Assembly (NCBI GenBank): GCA_016184005.1 | Contig: JACPDL010000003.1 | Location: forward strand, 107,632-171,631 | Direction of reading: 5' to 3' | From: Candidatus Aenigmatarchaeota archaeon | Lineage (GTDB): Archaea; Aenigmatarchaeota; Aenigmatarchaeia; GW2011-AR5 | DNA length: 64,000 bases | In this document: positions 43,703-50,927 of the stretch, piece by piece | Layout: each line of letters starts with the position of its first letter | How positions within the stretch are numbered: the stretch's first letter is position 1 | Program-made: the position numbers and the translations under genes | Notes under the pieces: generated by a model | Database searches by the model: none | What the model saw: only the letters and a program-made list of their open reading frames with translations | Told to the model about the DNA's origin: nothing

Positions 43703-44116
43703 ATGAAAGGCATTACGCCTGTAATTGCAGTAATTCTTCTGTTGCTGATAACAGTATCTTTGGTTGGCTTCGCCTCTGCATGGTTCTTAAGGATAGGAAC
43801 AACATCTGCAGGCGCAATCGAAAACAAGACGCAAAAGCTCTTGGCAGCGAAGTCAATAATGTTAGAGAACGCAAAGGGCAATGCGATAGCAGGCACTACA
43901 TTAGTGGACCTGAGAAATACAGGGGGAAATGTGATTTCAGATACCGAAATAAAATTTTATGTGAACGATCTTCGGATGCAAGCTACCTGCCCTTTTACAA
44001 TAAATCCGAATGCCGTCGTCACCTGCACTTTGAATCCCCCAACCGGATTTTGCCCGCCCGGCGGGAAGCTCAGGGCAACTGTTCCAGGCGGGGAGGACTT
44101 TATTACATGCAGTTAA
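43703..44116 (+). CDS. type IV pilin-like protein (archaeal)
   Basis: The 137-residue protein begins MKGITPVIAVILLLLITVSLVGFASAWF. The K-G before a 20-residue hydrophobic helix is an archaeal class III signal cleaved by the prepilin peptidase, and ITPVIAVILLL is the archaeal pilin start. The globular part has three to four Cys (CPF, CTLN, CPPGG, CS) that may form disulfides. It faces the giant surface protein across a 67-nt divergent spacer, so both may be surface structures under shared control. Confidence 0.88.
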   Translation: MKGITPVIAVILLLLITVSLVGFASAWFLRIGTTSAGAIENKTQKLLAAKSIMLENAKGNAIAGTTLVDLRNTGGNVISDTEIKFYVNDLRMQATCPFTINPNAVVTCTLNPPTGFCPPGGKLRATVPGGEDFITCS

Positions 44117-44153
44117 AGCAGCCTTGAAGACAATTCTGCTTCTTCACCGTCCC

Positions 44154-44179
44154 GTAGTAAAGCTTATATACTTTACTAC
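44154..44179. promoter_or_regulatory. TATA box inside a perfect inverted repeat
   Basis: GTAGTAAAG at 44154-44162 and CTTTACTAC at 44171-44179 are exact inverted repeats around CTTATATA. A weaker TATAGT/ACTATA pair follows at about 44182-44198. The RHH regulator begins 70 nt downstream, so this is a likely autoregulatory operator. A ribbon-helix-helix dimer binding such a site would cover the TATA box. Confidence 0.6.
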
Positions 44180-44248
44180 TGTATAGTGACTGTACTATAG
44201 AGGCGTGCTATTGGTAATGCATATCGTGCGCCATAATGGGGTGTGTAA

Positions 44249-44392
44249 ATGGTAATGGATACTGTGCAGATAAGACTGACGGAAAGGCAGATAAAGTCGA
44301 TAGACGTGCTTGTCAAGAAAGGCGTTTATCCCAACAGGAGCGAAGCTGTCCGCGACGCCGTCAGAAAGCTTGTCAACGACAATAACGAGTAA
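44249..44392 (+). CDS. short ribbon-helix-helix (CopG-like) DNA-binding protein
   Basis: The 47-residue product MVMDTVQIRLTERQIKSIDV...GVYPNRSEAVRDAVRKLV is an almost bare RHH fold: a beta strand VQIRL, helix A, and the turn YPNRSEAVRDA of helix B. Such proteins act as dimers on operators. A TATA-containing perfect inverted repeat lies upstream. The flanking genes are a pilin and an orphan, its possible targets. Confidence 0.85.
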   Translation: MVMDTVQIRLTERQIKSIDVLVKKGVYPNRSEAVRDAVRKLVNDNNE

Positions 44393-44442
44393 AATAGACC
44401 TTTTCTGAACAGATTTTTCAGTATAGTTCAGGGTTGTATTCT

Positions 44443-44892
44443 ATGACACGTGAACAGATTGATTTTGTTTTTACAGCGCCTATAGGATCAGAATTAAGAT
44501 TAGCCCAGAATAGATATACTGTAGTGGGCAAACTGCGGGAAACGTATCATCCTGAACGCTCAAGACAAATCACGGCTTATGTTCTTTCTCTTTCTGGATG
44601 GGAAGAGATCGGTGCAGAGCATAGAGACGATGGCTGGCGCTTATGGCACGCAGCTTTCAGAGGAGCAAATTCAATAAATGCTCTTGATATTATGAGAAGC
44701 CGTATAGAAGAAACTGAAAGCGGCAGAATACAGAGACATCAAACAAGAGGAGTTGTCGCAAAGTCCTATCCTAACTATATCTTTGGGAAAAAAGGTGAAA
44801 TGGGAATATTCATGCCATATGACAATTTGGTGCTTGAAGTCTGGGAAAATAGAGAAATAAAGCCTGGAGATATCAGGGTTCTACACGTTTAA
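44443..44892 (+). CDS. hypothetical protein downstream of the RHH regulator
   Basis: I chose ATG 44443 over a TTG three codons earlier. The 149-residue soluble protein has many aromatic and Arg residues (LSLSGWEEIGAEHRDDGWRLWHAAFRGANS) and no membrane helix or Cys. It lies 50 nt after the RHH gene and converges with ftsY. No family is recognised. Confidence 0.5.
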   Translation: MTREQIDFVFTAPIGSELRLAQNRYTVVGKLRETYHPERSRQITAYVLSLSGWEEIGAEHRDDGWRLWHAAFRGANSINALDIMRSRIEETESGRIQRHQTRGVVAKSYPNYIFGKKGEMGIFMPYDNLVLEVWENREIKPGDIRVLHV

Positions 44893-44912
44893 TTTCGGCC
44901 TAAGCAAGTTTA

Positions 44913-46310
44913 CTAGTCTTCCAGCAGCCTGTTGACAATCTCTTCTGGATCGAATTCCTCCAGGTCGCCATAATCCTGGCCCGTGCCAAGAAAGATGACG
45001 GGCTTCTTTATTGTGTAGCTTGCGGAAAGCGCTGCGCCGCCTTTTTCGTAAACGTCTGTTTTTGTCAATATTACTCCGTCTATGCCAACAGCGTCGTCGA
45101 ACAATCTTGATTGGTCGTAAATATCGTTGCCTGTAAGCGAATCAAGAACGAGTATTTTCATGTCTGGCTTGTTGACACGTGCTATTTTCTTGAGCTCGTC
45201 CATGAGGTTCACGTTGGAGTGGCTCCGGCCAGCTGTATCTGCAAGCACCACACGCGAACCCGAAGCCTCTGCATGTTTCATGGCGTCAAAAATAACTGCC
45301 GCCGAGTCAGAGCCGTATTTGTGCCTGACAATCCTGACTCCGATCCTTTTTGCGTGCTCTTCCAGCTGCTCAATGCTTGCAGCGCGGAACGTATCACCCG
45401 CAGCAAGTACAGGCGAATATTTCTTCAGCCTCTTTGCAATCTTGGCTATTGTGGTTGTTTTTCCCGTGCCGTTGAAGCCGCAGAACAGGATGAGATAAGG
45501 CTTTCGTGATTTTTCTATTTCCATTTCCAGCGATATACGTTCCTGCTTAAGCACATCGAGCATTGCATCCCTGAGCGCTTCCTTTATTGCATTTTCTGCG
45601 CGTCCGCGCCTGACAGTCCTGTCCAGAAGGGATTCTTTCACGCCTTTGCAGATCTTTTCAGCTGCTTCGAGCGCCACATCATTTTCCAGCATGGCTCTCT
45701 TGAGATCTTCCATGACATTTTCTATCTCGCCCTCACCAAGCTTCTTTTCGGTTATCCTTCTTGTAAGCCCTCTCAGCAGGCCCCTTTCTTCTATCTCCTC
45801 TTCCATCTTTTCCAGCCGCTGTTTCTCCTCCTTTATTTCGCTCTTCAGCTGTGGCGCAAGTTCTTTTCCCCCGATCTTCTCCTCAATACGTTCGAGTCTT
45901 TCTATTTTTTCCTCGATTCCTTCCTCGAGTTTCTCCTGGAGTTTAGAGTCTTCTGAAGTTTCTGGAATAGGTTTTTCTTCTGCAAGCTTGTCTTCAGAAA
46001 GCAGAGCTTTCTGAGGCCTCGAAGAAGTTTCACTTCTTCCAAGATCTTCAACAGAAACAGAACCGGTATCTTCTTTCTTGAATTCAGGCAATTTAGCCGG
46101 CTTTGCCGGTTTTTTTTCTTCCAGTGGTTCTGGAAATTCTTTTTCTTTAACTTCTGGCAGTTCTTTCTGTAGTTCTGGAAGCTGTTCTTCTTTGAATTCT
46201 GCAGGCTCTTTTGGCTCTACTACTTCCGGCAGCTTTTCTGACGGCTGGTTGATTGCTTTGCTTACTTTTGCAACCGCGTCCTTGATTTTTTTCTTCAGCG
46301 AGCCAAACAT
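44913..46310 (-). CDS. ftsY: signal recognition particle receptor FtsY
   Basis: The 465-residue receptor has an acidic Pro/Glu/Lys-rich N-terminal A region (about 1-155), then the NG domain: LILFCGFNGTGKTTTIAKIA (P-loop), AGDTFRAASIEQLEEHA, DTAGRSHSN and TKTDVYEKGGAALS. A palindromic element sits in frame in the low-complexity region at residues 89-107 (DLGRSETSSRPQKALLSED). The NG domain is unaffected, so function is likely intact. A promoter-like spacer module lies upstream. Confidence 0.95.
   Translation of the reverse strand: MFGSLKKKIKDAVAKVSKAINQPSEKLPEVVEPKEPAEFKEEQLPELQKELPEVKEKEFPEPLEEKKPAKPAKLPEFKKEDTGSVSVEDLGRSETSSRPQKALLSEDKLAEEKPIPETSEDSKLQEKLEEGIEEKIERLERIEEKIGGKELAPQLKSEIKEEKQRLEKMEEEIEERGLLRGLTRRITEKKLGEGEIENVMEDLKRAMLENDVALEAAEKICKGVKESLLDRTVRRGRAENAIKEALRDAMLDVLKQERISLEMEIEKSRKPYLILFCGFNGTGKTTTIAKIAKRLKKYSPVLAAGDTFRAASIEQLEEHAKRIGVRIVRHKYGSDSAAVIFDAMKHAEASGSRVVLADTAGRSHSNVNLMDELKKIARVNKPDMKILVLDSLTGNDIYDQSRLFDDAVGIDGVILTKTDVYEKGGAALSASYTIKKPVIFLGTGQDYGDLEEFDPEEIVNRLLED
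45991..46045. repeat. double-palindrome element inside ftsY (in frame)
   Basis: On the coding strand: CTTGG, GAAGAAGTGAAACTTCTTC (46039-46021), CGAGGCCTC, AGAAAGCTCTGCTTTCT (46012-45996), then GAAGAC. The layout equals that at 12521, 57901 and 59096, with diverged arms that still pair. It is read in a different frame from the copies in the two small genes. It adds about 18 residues in the disordered N-terminal region. Confidence 0.7.
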
Positions 46311-46344
46311 AGTTTCACCCTTAGAAAATTAGTAATTAATATTT

Positions 46345-46450
46345 TAAATTAGGAGAGAAGGTTGATAGGTTCAGAGGACCAGAGGTCTCTGACCTGCCAG
46401 AAACCCGCTGGTTTCTGAGCAAGGAAGAGAACCTAGGTTCTCGACTTATC
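46345..46450. repeat. spacer module between prefoldin alpha and ftsY
   Basis: In plus-strand order: AT-rich box, AGGAGAGAAGGTTGATAGG, hairpins CAGAGGACC.../CTCTG and CAGAAACC/GGTTTCTG, GAGAACCTAGGTTCTC, CGACTTATC. The same start and end blocks recur at 46861 and, in part, at 58981. On the transcribed minus strand it runs from the prefoldin 3' end (its stop codon is inside the palindrome) to an AATTTAAAATATTA box before ftsY. It may combine a terminator with a promoter. Confidence 0.6.
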
Positions 46451-46849
46451 AGCAAGCTCTTCCAGCTGCTTTTCCAGGCTATCCCCCTGATGCTTTAGCT
46501 TTTCCATTTCTGCAGTCAATTGGGTGTCTATATTCACTAATTCTTCGAGCCGTGCTTTTAGTATTTCCAGCGCATCCTTGCCTGGCCTCTTCACGACAAT
46601 CCCGGCCCCTATGCTCACCAGAACGTTTTCAGTATCCTTGATGCCGCTCCTTACAAATATGCCGCTGCCCAGAGGCGACCATATCTCTTCGCCTGCCTTT
46701 ACGCCTTCAAGCTTCGAAATGGCTTCTACAGAAACAAGGAATTCGTTGAGCTTTGCTTCAATGGCTGATTTTTCCTCTGCCATAGCCTTGAGCTGTTCTC
46801 TTACAAGGTAAAGCTGAACATATTTCTTTTGCAGGTCTTTCTTGTCCAT
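46433..46849 (-). CDS. pfdA: prefoldin alpha subunit
   Basis: The 138-residue chaperone subunit has two long coiled-coil helices (KKDLQKKYVQLYLVREQLKAMAEEKSAIEAKLNEFL at the start, ELVNIDTQLTAEMEKLKHQGDSLEKQLEELADK at the end) around a beta hairpin centre with the conserved PLGSGIFVRSGI. It delivers unfolded proteins to the thermosome. The gene is upstream of ftsY on the same strand, as in many archaea. Confidence 0.92.
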   Translation of the reverse strand: MDKKDLQKKYVQLYLVREQLKAMAEEKSAIEAKLNEFLVSVEAISKLEGVKAGEEIWSPLGSGIFVRSGIKDTENVLVSIGAGIVVKRPGKDALEILKARLEELVNIDTQLTAEMEKLKHQGDSLEKQLEELADKSRT

Positions 46850-46860
46850 TGTCTATCACA

Positions 46861-46953
46861 AATAATATTTTAATTAGGAGAGGAGGTTCATAAGGATGGG
46901 AACCGTCCCAATAAGCTACCTTCGGTAGCTTGCTGCGCTGGTTCTCGACTTAT
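46861..46953. repeat. spacer module upstream of prefoldin alpha
   Basis: It begins with AATAATATTTTAATTAGG and AGGAGAGGAGGTTCATAAGG, has an AAGCTACC/GGTAGCTT hairpin, and ends GGTTCTCGACTTATC. More than 40 bases from 46853 match those from 58976 in front of the RNase P gene. On the minus strand the AT box lies about 20 nt before the prefoldin ATG, consistent with a leaderless promoter. Confidence 0.6.
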
Positions 46954-47011
46954 CTCACTAGGATACAATTGGCAAGTAATTTTAAATACAGCAGAGCAGA
47001 ATTTATTTCGT

Positions 47012-47335
47012 ATGGTTGTAATTCTGATTGCTTTCATGGAATATCTTGTTGCAGCGTTCGTATGCAGTTATGTTGCACAGGTTGCCACAAAGCACAAACA
47101 TGTCTGGATCTTCTTTGCTACAGGCCTTTACATGTTCAGCGCCCATTTCGTCGTCTTCTCGTATCTTTACAACATCCAGACTGTAAGCGTTGAAGGTGTC
47201 GTTTTATTGATGTCTGCAACATCGCTGCTGATCGGGTCACTGGTTCTTTACAAGAACGATGACCTGTGGCGGCATGAGCACGAAGCAGGGATGTTCATAT
47301 ACAGGAAAAAAGAGCCGGCAGAAAATGAGCAATAG
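47012..47335 (+). CDS. three-helix membrane protein of unknown function
   Basis: The 107-residue protein has about three hydrophobic helices (3-22, 29-50, 58-79), a His/Glu-rich loop (RHEHEAGMF) and a charged tail. It starts after an AT-rich box at about 46980. No Cys pairs apart from one residue in helix one. No family recognised. Confidence 0.6.
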   Translation: MVVILIAFMEYLVAAFVCSYVAQVATKHKHVWIFFATGLYMFSAHFVVFSYLYNIQTVSVEGVVLLMSATSLLIGSLVLYKNDDLWRHEHEAGMFIYRKKEPAENEQ

Positions 47336-47341
47336 GCTGGT

Positions 47342-47653
47342 TCAGCCCCTGGAGCGCTTGACGATATAGCACCGCAGAACGTACTGGTTTTGTGTTTCAG
47401 TCGGGAACCGCCCTATCGCTTCCTGGAAATCCCTGACAGCTGCACCAACCCTCAATGAAGAATTTACAAGCCATCTAAAAGTTTCACCGGGGACATTCAG
47501 TTCCGTTGCATCAGGGTGGCGGTAAGGGTCAAATCCCTCTTTCATGCCCATGACAAGAGGCGGACTATCATCAGCAACTGAAACGGCCTTGCGTGACTGC
47601 GGATCATAATACACCCTGCCAAAAGCTGACGATGTGAAGTATACAATTCTCAT
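47342..47653 (-). CDS. hypothetical 103-residue protein
   Basis: A soluble protein with MRIVYFTSSAFGRVYYDPQSRKAVSVADDSPPLVMGMKEGFDPYRHP and a basic end (CYIVKRSRG). Two near-identical 37-bp repeats lie upstream and may be tandem promoters. It converges with the membrane protein at 47012. No family recognised. Confidence 0.55.
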   Translation of the reverse strand: MRIVYFTSSAFGRVYYDPQSRKAVSVADDSPPLVMGMKEGFDPYRHPDATELNVPGETFRWLVNSSLRVGAAVRDFQEAIGRFPTETQNQYVLRCYIVKRSRG

Positions 47654-47702
47654 GCAGGCACCTACGCTTTCAAAGTTTATAAACCGGTGATAGATCTTGG
47701 CT

Positions 47703-47813
47703 TTATAATTTTTTCAATAGGAGGAGAGGGCTGATAAGGTCACATGTCGGACATGACCAGTTATCACATATCCGATTATAATTTTTTCAATAGGAGGAGA
47801 GGGTTGATAAGGG
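47703..47813. repeat. 37-bp direct repeat pair, possible tandem promoters
   Basis: TTATAATTTTTTCAATAGG plus GAGGAGAGGG(C/T)TGATAAGG occurs at 47703-47739 and 47777-47813 with one mismatch. The first copy is followed by a TCACATGTC/GACATGACC-like palindrome. On the minus strand the AT-rich part is about 50 nt before the 47653 start. The purine block matches the spacer-module family. Confidence 0.65.
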
Positions 47814-47838
47814 GAGGAACCTTAGGTTCCTACACTTA

Positions 47839-48492
47839 TTACGAGAACCCTAAAGCCTCGCTTACGCGGCCCAGTTCCGGCCCGCTGCTTGTGTCGGAAA
47901 CCACACATCCGCTGCTGTTAGCTATTATGCCTGAATGCGCAAAACGCGACCCAAAGCTCACAGTGCCTATTCCCAGCTCAATGTCAAGCGTGTCTTCCAG
48001 GATCTTTATCTCATTATTCCTTATTCCAGACCCTGCAATGCAGCCTTTGTTTGTTGCTATCGCCATTGAGCCGACCACGGCGGTGCCGGCAATCTTGCTG
48101 ACCTCGCATGGAAGATTGAAAAATTCCTGGATTTCCTTCCTGTGCTTCCGGAGCAGGGGTGATATGACAATCCCGCTGTCATTGAGGAGTATAAGGTTCC
48201 CAAGCGCTGAATAGTCCGTATCAAGGACCAATATACCGCTGAAGATCTCCTTTAATCTGTCTATCTCGTATTCTCTCAGTATCATGGGCACAACAATTCC
48301 CTGAGAATTGCCGGCGCAGAATATTCCCGGGAAGTCTGTGTAAAGCACTGTTGAATAAGACGCCTTTACATTCAGCGCCTCTTCAATCCTGCTGCACATC
48401 TTTGTCGGCCGGCCTAAAAAAATGTAGCTGTCTGTTGCAAAGCCGTAGAGGCCGATATTCGGATCTCCGTTGAAATTCGCGCGCAAGAACAT
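47839..48492 (-). CDS. eif6: translation initiation factor aIF6
   Basis: The 217-residue protein binds the large subunit and prevents early joining. Five repeated alpha/beta units are visible in the spaced motifs (GIFCAGNSQGIVVP, NLILLNDSGIVISP, TAVVGSMAIATNKGCIAGSG, GIIANSSGCVVSDTSSGPELGRV), as in all aIF6. Length is normal. It follows the riboflavin-kinase gene by 9 nt on the same strand. Confidence 0.95.
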   Translation of the reverse strand: MFLRANFNGDPNIGLYGFATDSYIFLGRPTKMCSRIEEALNVKASYSTVLYTDFPGIFCAGNSQGIVVPMILREYEIDRLKEIFSGILVLDTDYSALGNLILLNDSGIVISPLLRKHRKEIQEFFNLPCEVSKIAGTAVVGSMAIATNKGCIAGSGIRNNEIKILEDTLDIELGIGTVSFGSRFAHSGIIANSSGCVVSDTSSGPELGRVSEALGFS

Positions 48493-48501
48493 GAAAATTA
48501 C

Positions 48502-48972
48502 CTAGATGCTTAGTCTGCTCTCCCTGCCGTAAATTCTTCTCATAAGACCCATTCCCGGAGGCCCCTTCTCCGGCTTTCTCTGTTCAAACAGGGTTATCTC
48601 GAGCTCAGTGCCTTCTTTCAGGTTGAGCTTCTCTTCAAGTTTCTCCTTGTCTATTATCTCAATCAAGTCCTTTTGCTGGTGCGGCGCTGCGAACCTTACA
48701 GCCCAGGATTCGTGATCGTGCATCTTGCCTCCGGCGTGAACATGCAGCACTGCAGGCGCAAGGTAAACCTCTATCATCCGTCTCCCGTCAAGGAGTATAT
48801 GATCCACTGTCTTTGTCGTGAAATCTTCTATTTCGACGGGTTTCTCCAGTTTTATGTTGAGCGTGCCCTTGAAAGGCTCGAAACCCAGAAGTGCTTTTAT
48901 GCGGAAATAGAATTTTTCTATTAGCATCCCGCCACGCATAGCGCCGGGAACAACCCTGCCTTTAAGGCGCAT
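48502..48972 (-). CDS. ribK: CTP-dependent riboflavin kinase-like (DUF120) protein
   Basis: The 156-residue protein starts MRLKGRVVPGAMRGGMLIEKFYFRIKALLGFEPFKGTLNIKLEKPV. The G-x-V-x-x-G-x-x-x-G opening and FxPFxGTLNI are the DUF120 signature, the archaeal RibK that makes FMN using CTP. There is no fused N-terminal HTH domain. It is upstream of aIF6 in one unit. Confidence 0.82.
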   Translation of the reverse strand: MRLKGRVVPGAMRGGMLIEKFYFRIKALLGFEPFKGTLNIKLEKPVEIEDFTTKTVDHILLDGRRMIEVYLAPAVLHVHAGGKMHDHESWAVRFAAPHQQKDLIEIIDKEKLEEKLNLKEGTELEITLFEQRKPEKGPPGMGLMRRIYGRESRLSI

Positions 48973-49070
48973 AAATTGTATTTCTCACCAAAGGCTTTTA
49001 AGCTCGCCGAGAAGGATGAAAACAAACTTTAAATATCTGAAGCAGGAAAGAACAAGCGGTTTTTGCAGCA

Positions 49071-49190
49071 TTATCCTCAGAAACATTGAAAACTGCTGTC
49101 TTTAGACAGCAGATGAAATACAATGTTTCTGGGATCACATCTTCTCACAAACCACCGACTTCGGTCGGTGATTTATTAAGAAGATATGAC
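49071..49190. repeat. twin nested-hairpin repeat, copy 5
   Basis: It is nearly identical to copy 1. Outer stem two is CAGAAACATTG (49078-49088) with CAATGTTTCTG (49121-49131); copy 1 has G-C where this has A-T at the matching pair, a compensatory change. Inner palindrome CTGCTGTCTTTAGACAGCAG is unchanged. The second palindrome reads CACCGACTTCGGTCGGTG. The 311-nt gap from ribK to the next gene holds this plus AT-rich promoter-like sequence near 49220. Confidence 0.85.
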
Positions 49191-49283
49191 ATAGTAACTA
49201 CTTGAGAGTAATAGTAAAGTTTAAATGCTTCCTGCTGTAATTGTCCTGTAGTTACGTGATGATAATAACATTGAGGTGTCAGA

Positions 49284-50153
49284 ATGCATAACGGAAAAGA
49301 AAAATATTCAGGCTTAAGGGCAGTAGAGGCCGGCTGCCGCCTTTCTATCGCCGCCTACCAGAGGCTTGGTCCATTCACCCTGAAGGAATTAATGGACATT
49401 TATACCGAGCTGACCGCCGAAGGCATCCGGCCCCTTGAAACAGGCCAGAGGGAATGCACTTCTACATTCAGAAAGGAAAGGATACCAAAGAGAGGCGAGA
49501 TTATTCCAAAAGGCTACAGGCCGGTAACACTGGTGAACAGGCCAAGAGAAATCCGGAAAGACGGAAAAACAGGCCTGTGGGAAGCACGCGACCCGGAAGA
49601 TTCCGCTGATCTTCAGGAACCGCCGGGAGGCTGGATTACAGAATTCGACGGCACGTATCCGGTGCAAACAACAGATAACAGGGACGAGGCTGAAAGAAGA
49701 CTGGGTGTAGATCCGGTTTATTTTTCCGGGTCGGATATCGGCGTAAGGAATGTAGTCCTGGAAAACCCAGAGGATCTGGGAGCCTTCCGCATATCCGCCA
49801 ACTACTGGCCGGATGAATGCCTTTCCAGGGTTGTATTTCGCGTGCCTCATAGTCAGCACGCCATGAACGGCCACAATGGCAACGGAACTTCTGCCGCAGG
49901 AAACCAGGTCTATGAAACTTCGCATTCCACTGTTTTTAAACAGCGGTTCAGGGAATGCGAATTGCTCAAGGATTCGCCAATTTCAGCATGCCACCGTCTG
50001 AAGACGGTGGTCCTTGACATGACCAGGAGAGAATACGCTGACCTGCGAAAGAAGGTAGACGAGCTGAATGCCCTCCTGATGAACGCCAGGATAAAAGACG
50101 GCAGCCCCATAGAGAATATGAACCCGTTTTTGCGCGGCTTTAACGGAGACTAA
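49284..50153 (+). CDS. hypothetical 289-residue protein carrying an internal structured repeat
   Basis: A soluble protein without membrane helices: helical start (SIAAYQRLGPFTLKELMDIYTELTAEG), basic middle (PKRGEIIPKGYRPVTLVNRPREIRK), and a C-terminal helix (TRREYADLRKKVDELNALLMNARI). Residues about 213-245 (HSTVFKQRFRECELLKDSPISACHRLKT) are encoded by a double stem-loop like the twin nested-hairpin repeats, so this part may be an in-frame insertion after a Gly/Asn-rich linker (MNGHNGNGTSAAGNQ). No family recognised. Confidence 0.6.
   Translation: MHNGKEKYSGLRAVEAGCRLSIAAYQRLGPFTLKELMDIYTELTAEGIRPLETGQRECTSTFRKERIPKRGEIIPKGYRPVTLVNRPREIRKDGKTGLWEARDPEDSADLQEPPGGWITEFDGTYPVQTTDNRDEAERRLGVDPVYFSGSDIGVRNVVLENPEDLGAFRISANYWPDECLSRVVFRVPHSQHAMNGHNGNGTSAAGNQVYETSHSTVFKQRFRECELLKDSPISACHRLKTVVLDMTRREYADLRKKVDELNALLMNARIKDGSPIENMNPFLRGFNGD
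49921..50017. repeat. twin hairpin element inside a coding sequence
   Basis: Stem one: CGCATTCC (49921-49928) with GGAATGCG (49952-49959) around CTGTTTTTAAACAG. Stem two: TCAAGGA (49966-49972) with TCCTTGA (50011-50017) enclosing CCACCGTCTGAAGACGGTGG (49991-50010). This repeats the outer-stem/inner-palindrome plan of the intergenic elements. TGAAACTTCGCATTCCACT at its start is also at 8357-8375. Confidence 0.7.
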
Positions 50154-50180
50154 AATGAATACAGAGAATGAATCTTTGGC

Positions 50181-50606
50181 TCAGTCTTTCTTTTCTTCTG
50201 CTGTTTTTTCCTCGCGGACTTCCTGTGATGTTTTCCCTTCATCGGCCATCTTCTCTTCCTCGGCTTTCTGCAACGCCTTTGGCCCTAAGCGCTCCAGCAG
50301 CTTGTCCTTCATCCCTTTTCTCTCGGTTTTCTGTGCTGCCCTGAATTCCTTGTACTCGAATCCTAAGAGCTCCACTTTTGCTGTTTTCCCTTCCATCACA
50401 GCCTTTATCCTGACGCGCCTTGGCGGTTTCTTTGTGCCTCTTTCCCAGAGCTTTTTATTGAGATTTTCCCCAAGCTTGACTTCGCCTGCTTTCGTATGCT
50501 TTTTTATGAAGTCTTTGACAATCCTCACAGCATAAGGCGATCTCCTTACCCGCGCCTTCTTGTACGCCTCGTTAAGAGGCACTGTAAAGATCTTTTCGTC
50601 AGCCAT
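50181..50606 (-). CDS. rpl31e: ribosomal protein L31e with acidic extension
   Basis: The first 85 or so residues (KIFTVPLNEAYKKARVRRSPYAVRIVKDFIKKHTK, then ENLNKKLWERGTKKPPRRVRIKA) are L31e. After about residue 90 a Lys/Glu-rich tail of some 50 residues follows, longer than in most homologues. It is downstream of L39e, the usual archaeal order (L39e, L31e, often aIF6). Confidence 0.93.
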   Translation of the reverse strand: MADEKIFTVPLNEAYKKARVRRSPYAVRIVKDFIKKHTKAGEVKLGENLNKKLWERGTKKPPRRVRIKAVMEGKTAKVELLGFEYKEFRAAQKTERKGMKDKLLERLGPKALQKAEEEKMADEGKTSQEVREEKTAEEKKD

Positions 50607-50678
50607 AATCGGAACCCATCATATTATATTTAATTTAACCGGTTCCGATGCCTCCGTATCAGAACTCGATCTTCAAAT

Positions 50679-50849
50679 TTACACTTTGTGCTTGCCGTGA
50701 CGCCAGTGCTTTACTGCAACGCGGATTCTTCTGCTTCTCGCACGCTTAAGGGAGAATTTCTTGATATCTGCCCATCGCGGCGCATTCCTTCTCCTGATTG
50801 CAATGAGCTTGAGCTTTTTTCCCAGCGGCTTTCTTCCATGTCGAGGCAT
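50679..50849 (-). CDS. rpl39e: ribosomal protein L39e
   Basis: A 56-residue very basic protein: MPRHGRKPLGKKLKLIAIRRRNAPRWADIKKFSLKRARS, ending VKHWRHGKHKV. The P-W-x-x-IK core and the final HWRxxKxKV are L39e hallmarks. ATG 50849 was chosen. It is slightly longer than the usual 51 residues. Confidence 0.9.
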   Translation of the reverse strand: MPRHGRKPLGKKLKLIAIRRRNAPRWADIKKFSLKRARSRRIRVAVKHWRHGKHKV

Positions 50850-50927
50850 AAGTATCAACAAGATTTATACGGCAATAGATTCTTAAATTGATCTCATAAA
50901 TTGTTTAGAGAATCAAAGAGTGATCAG

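Noticed and set aside
45646..46332. Ser-rich plus-strand frames opposite ftsY
   Set aside because: They are the antisense of the Glu/Lys-rich FtsY N-terminus.
12008..49190. Twin hairpin repeats as CRISPR repeats
   Set aside because: Copies are single, far apart, about 120 nt long and have no regular spacers; no cas genes are present.
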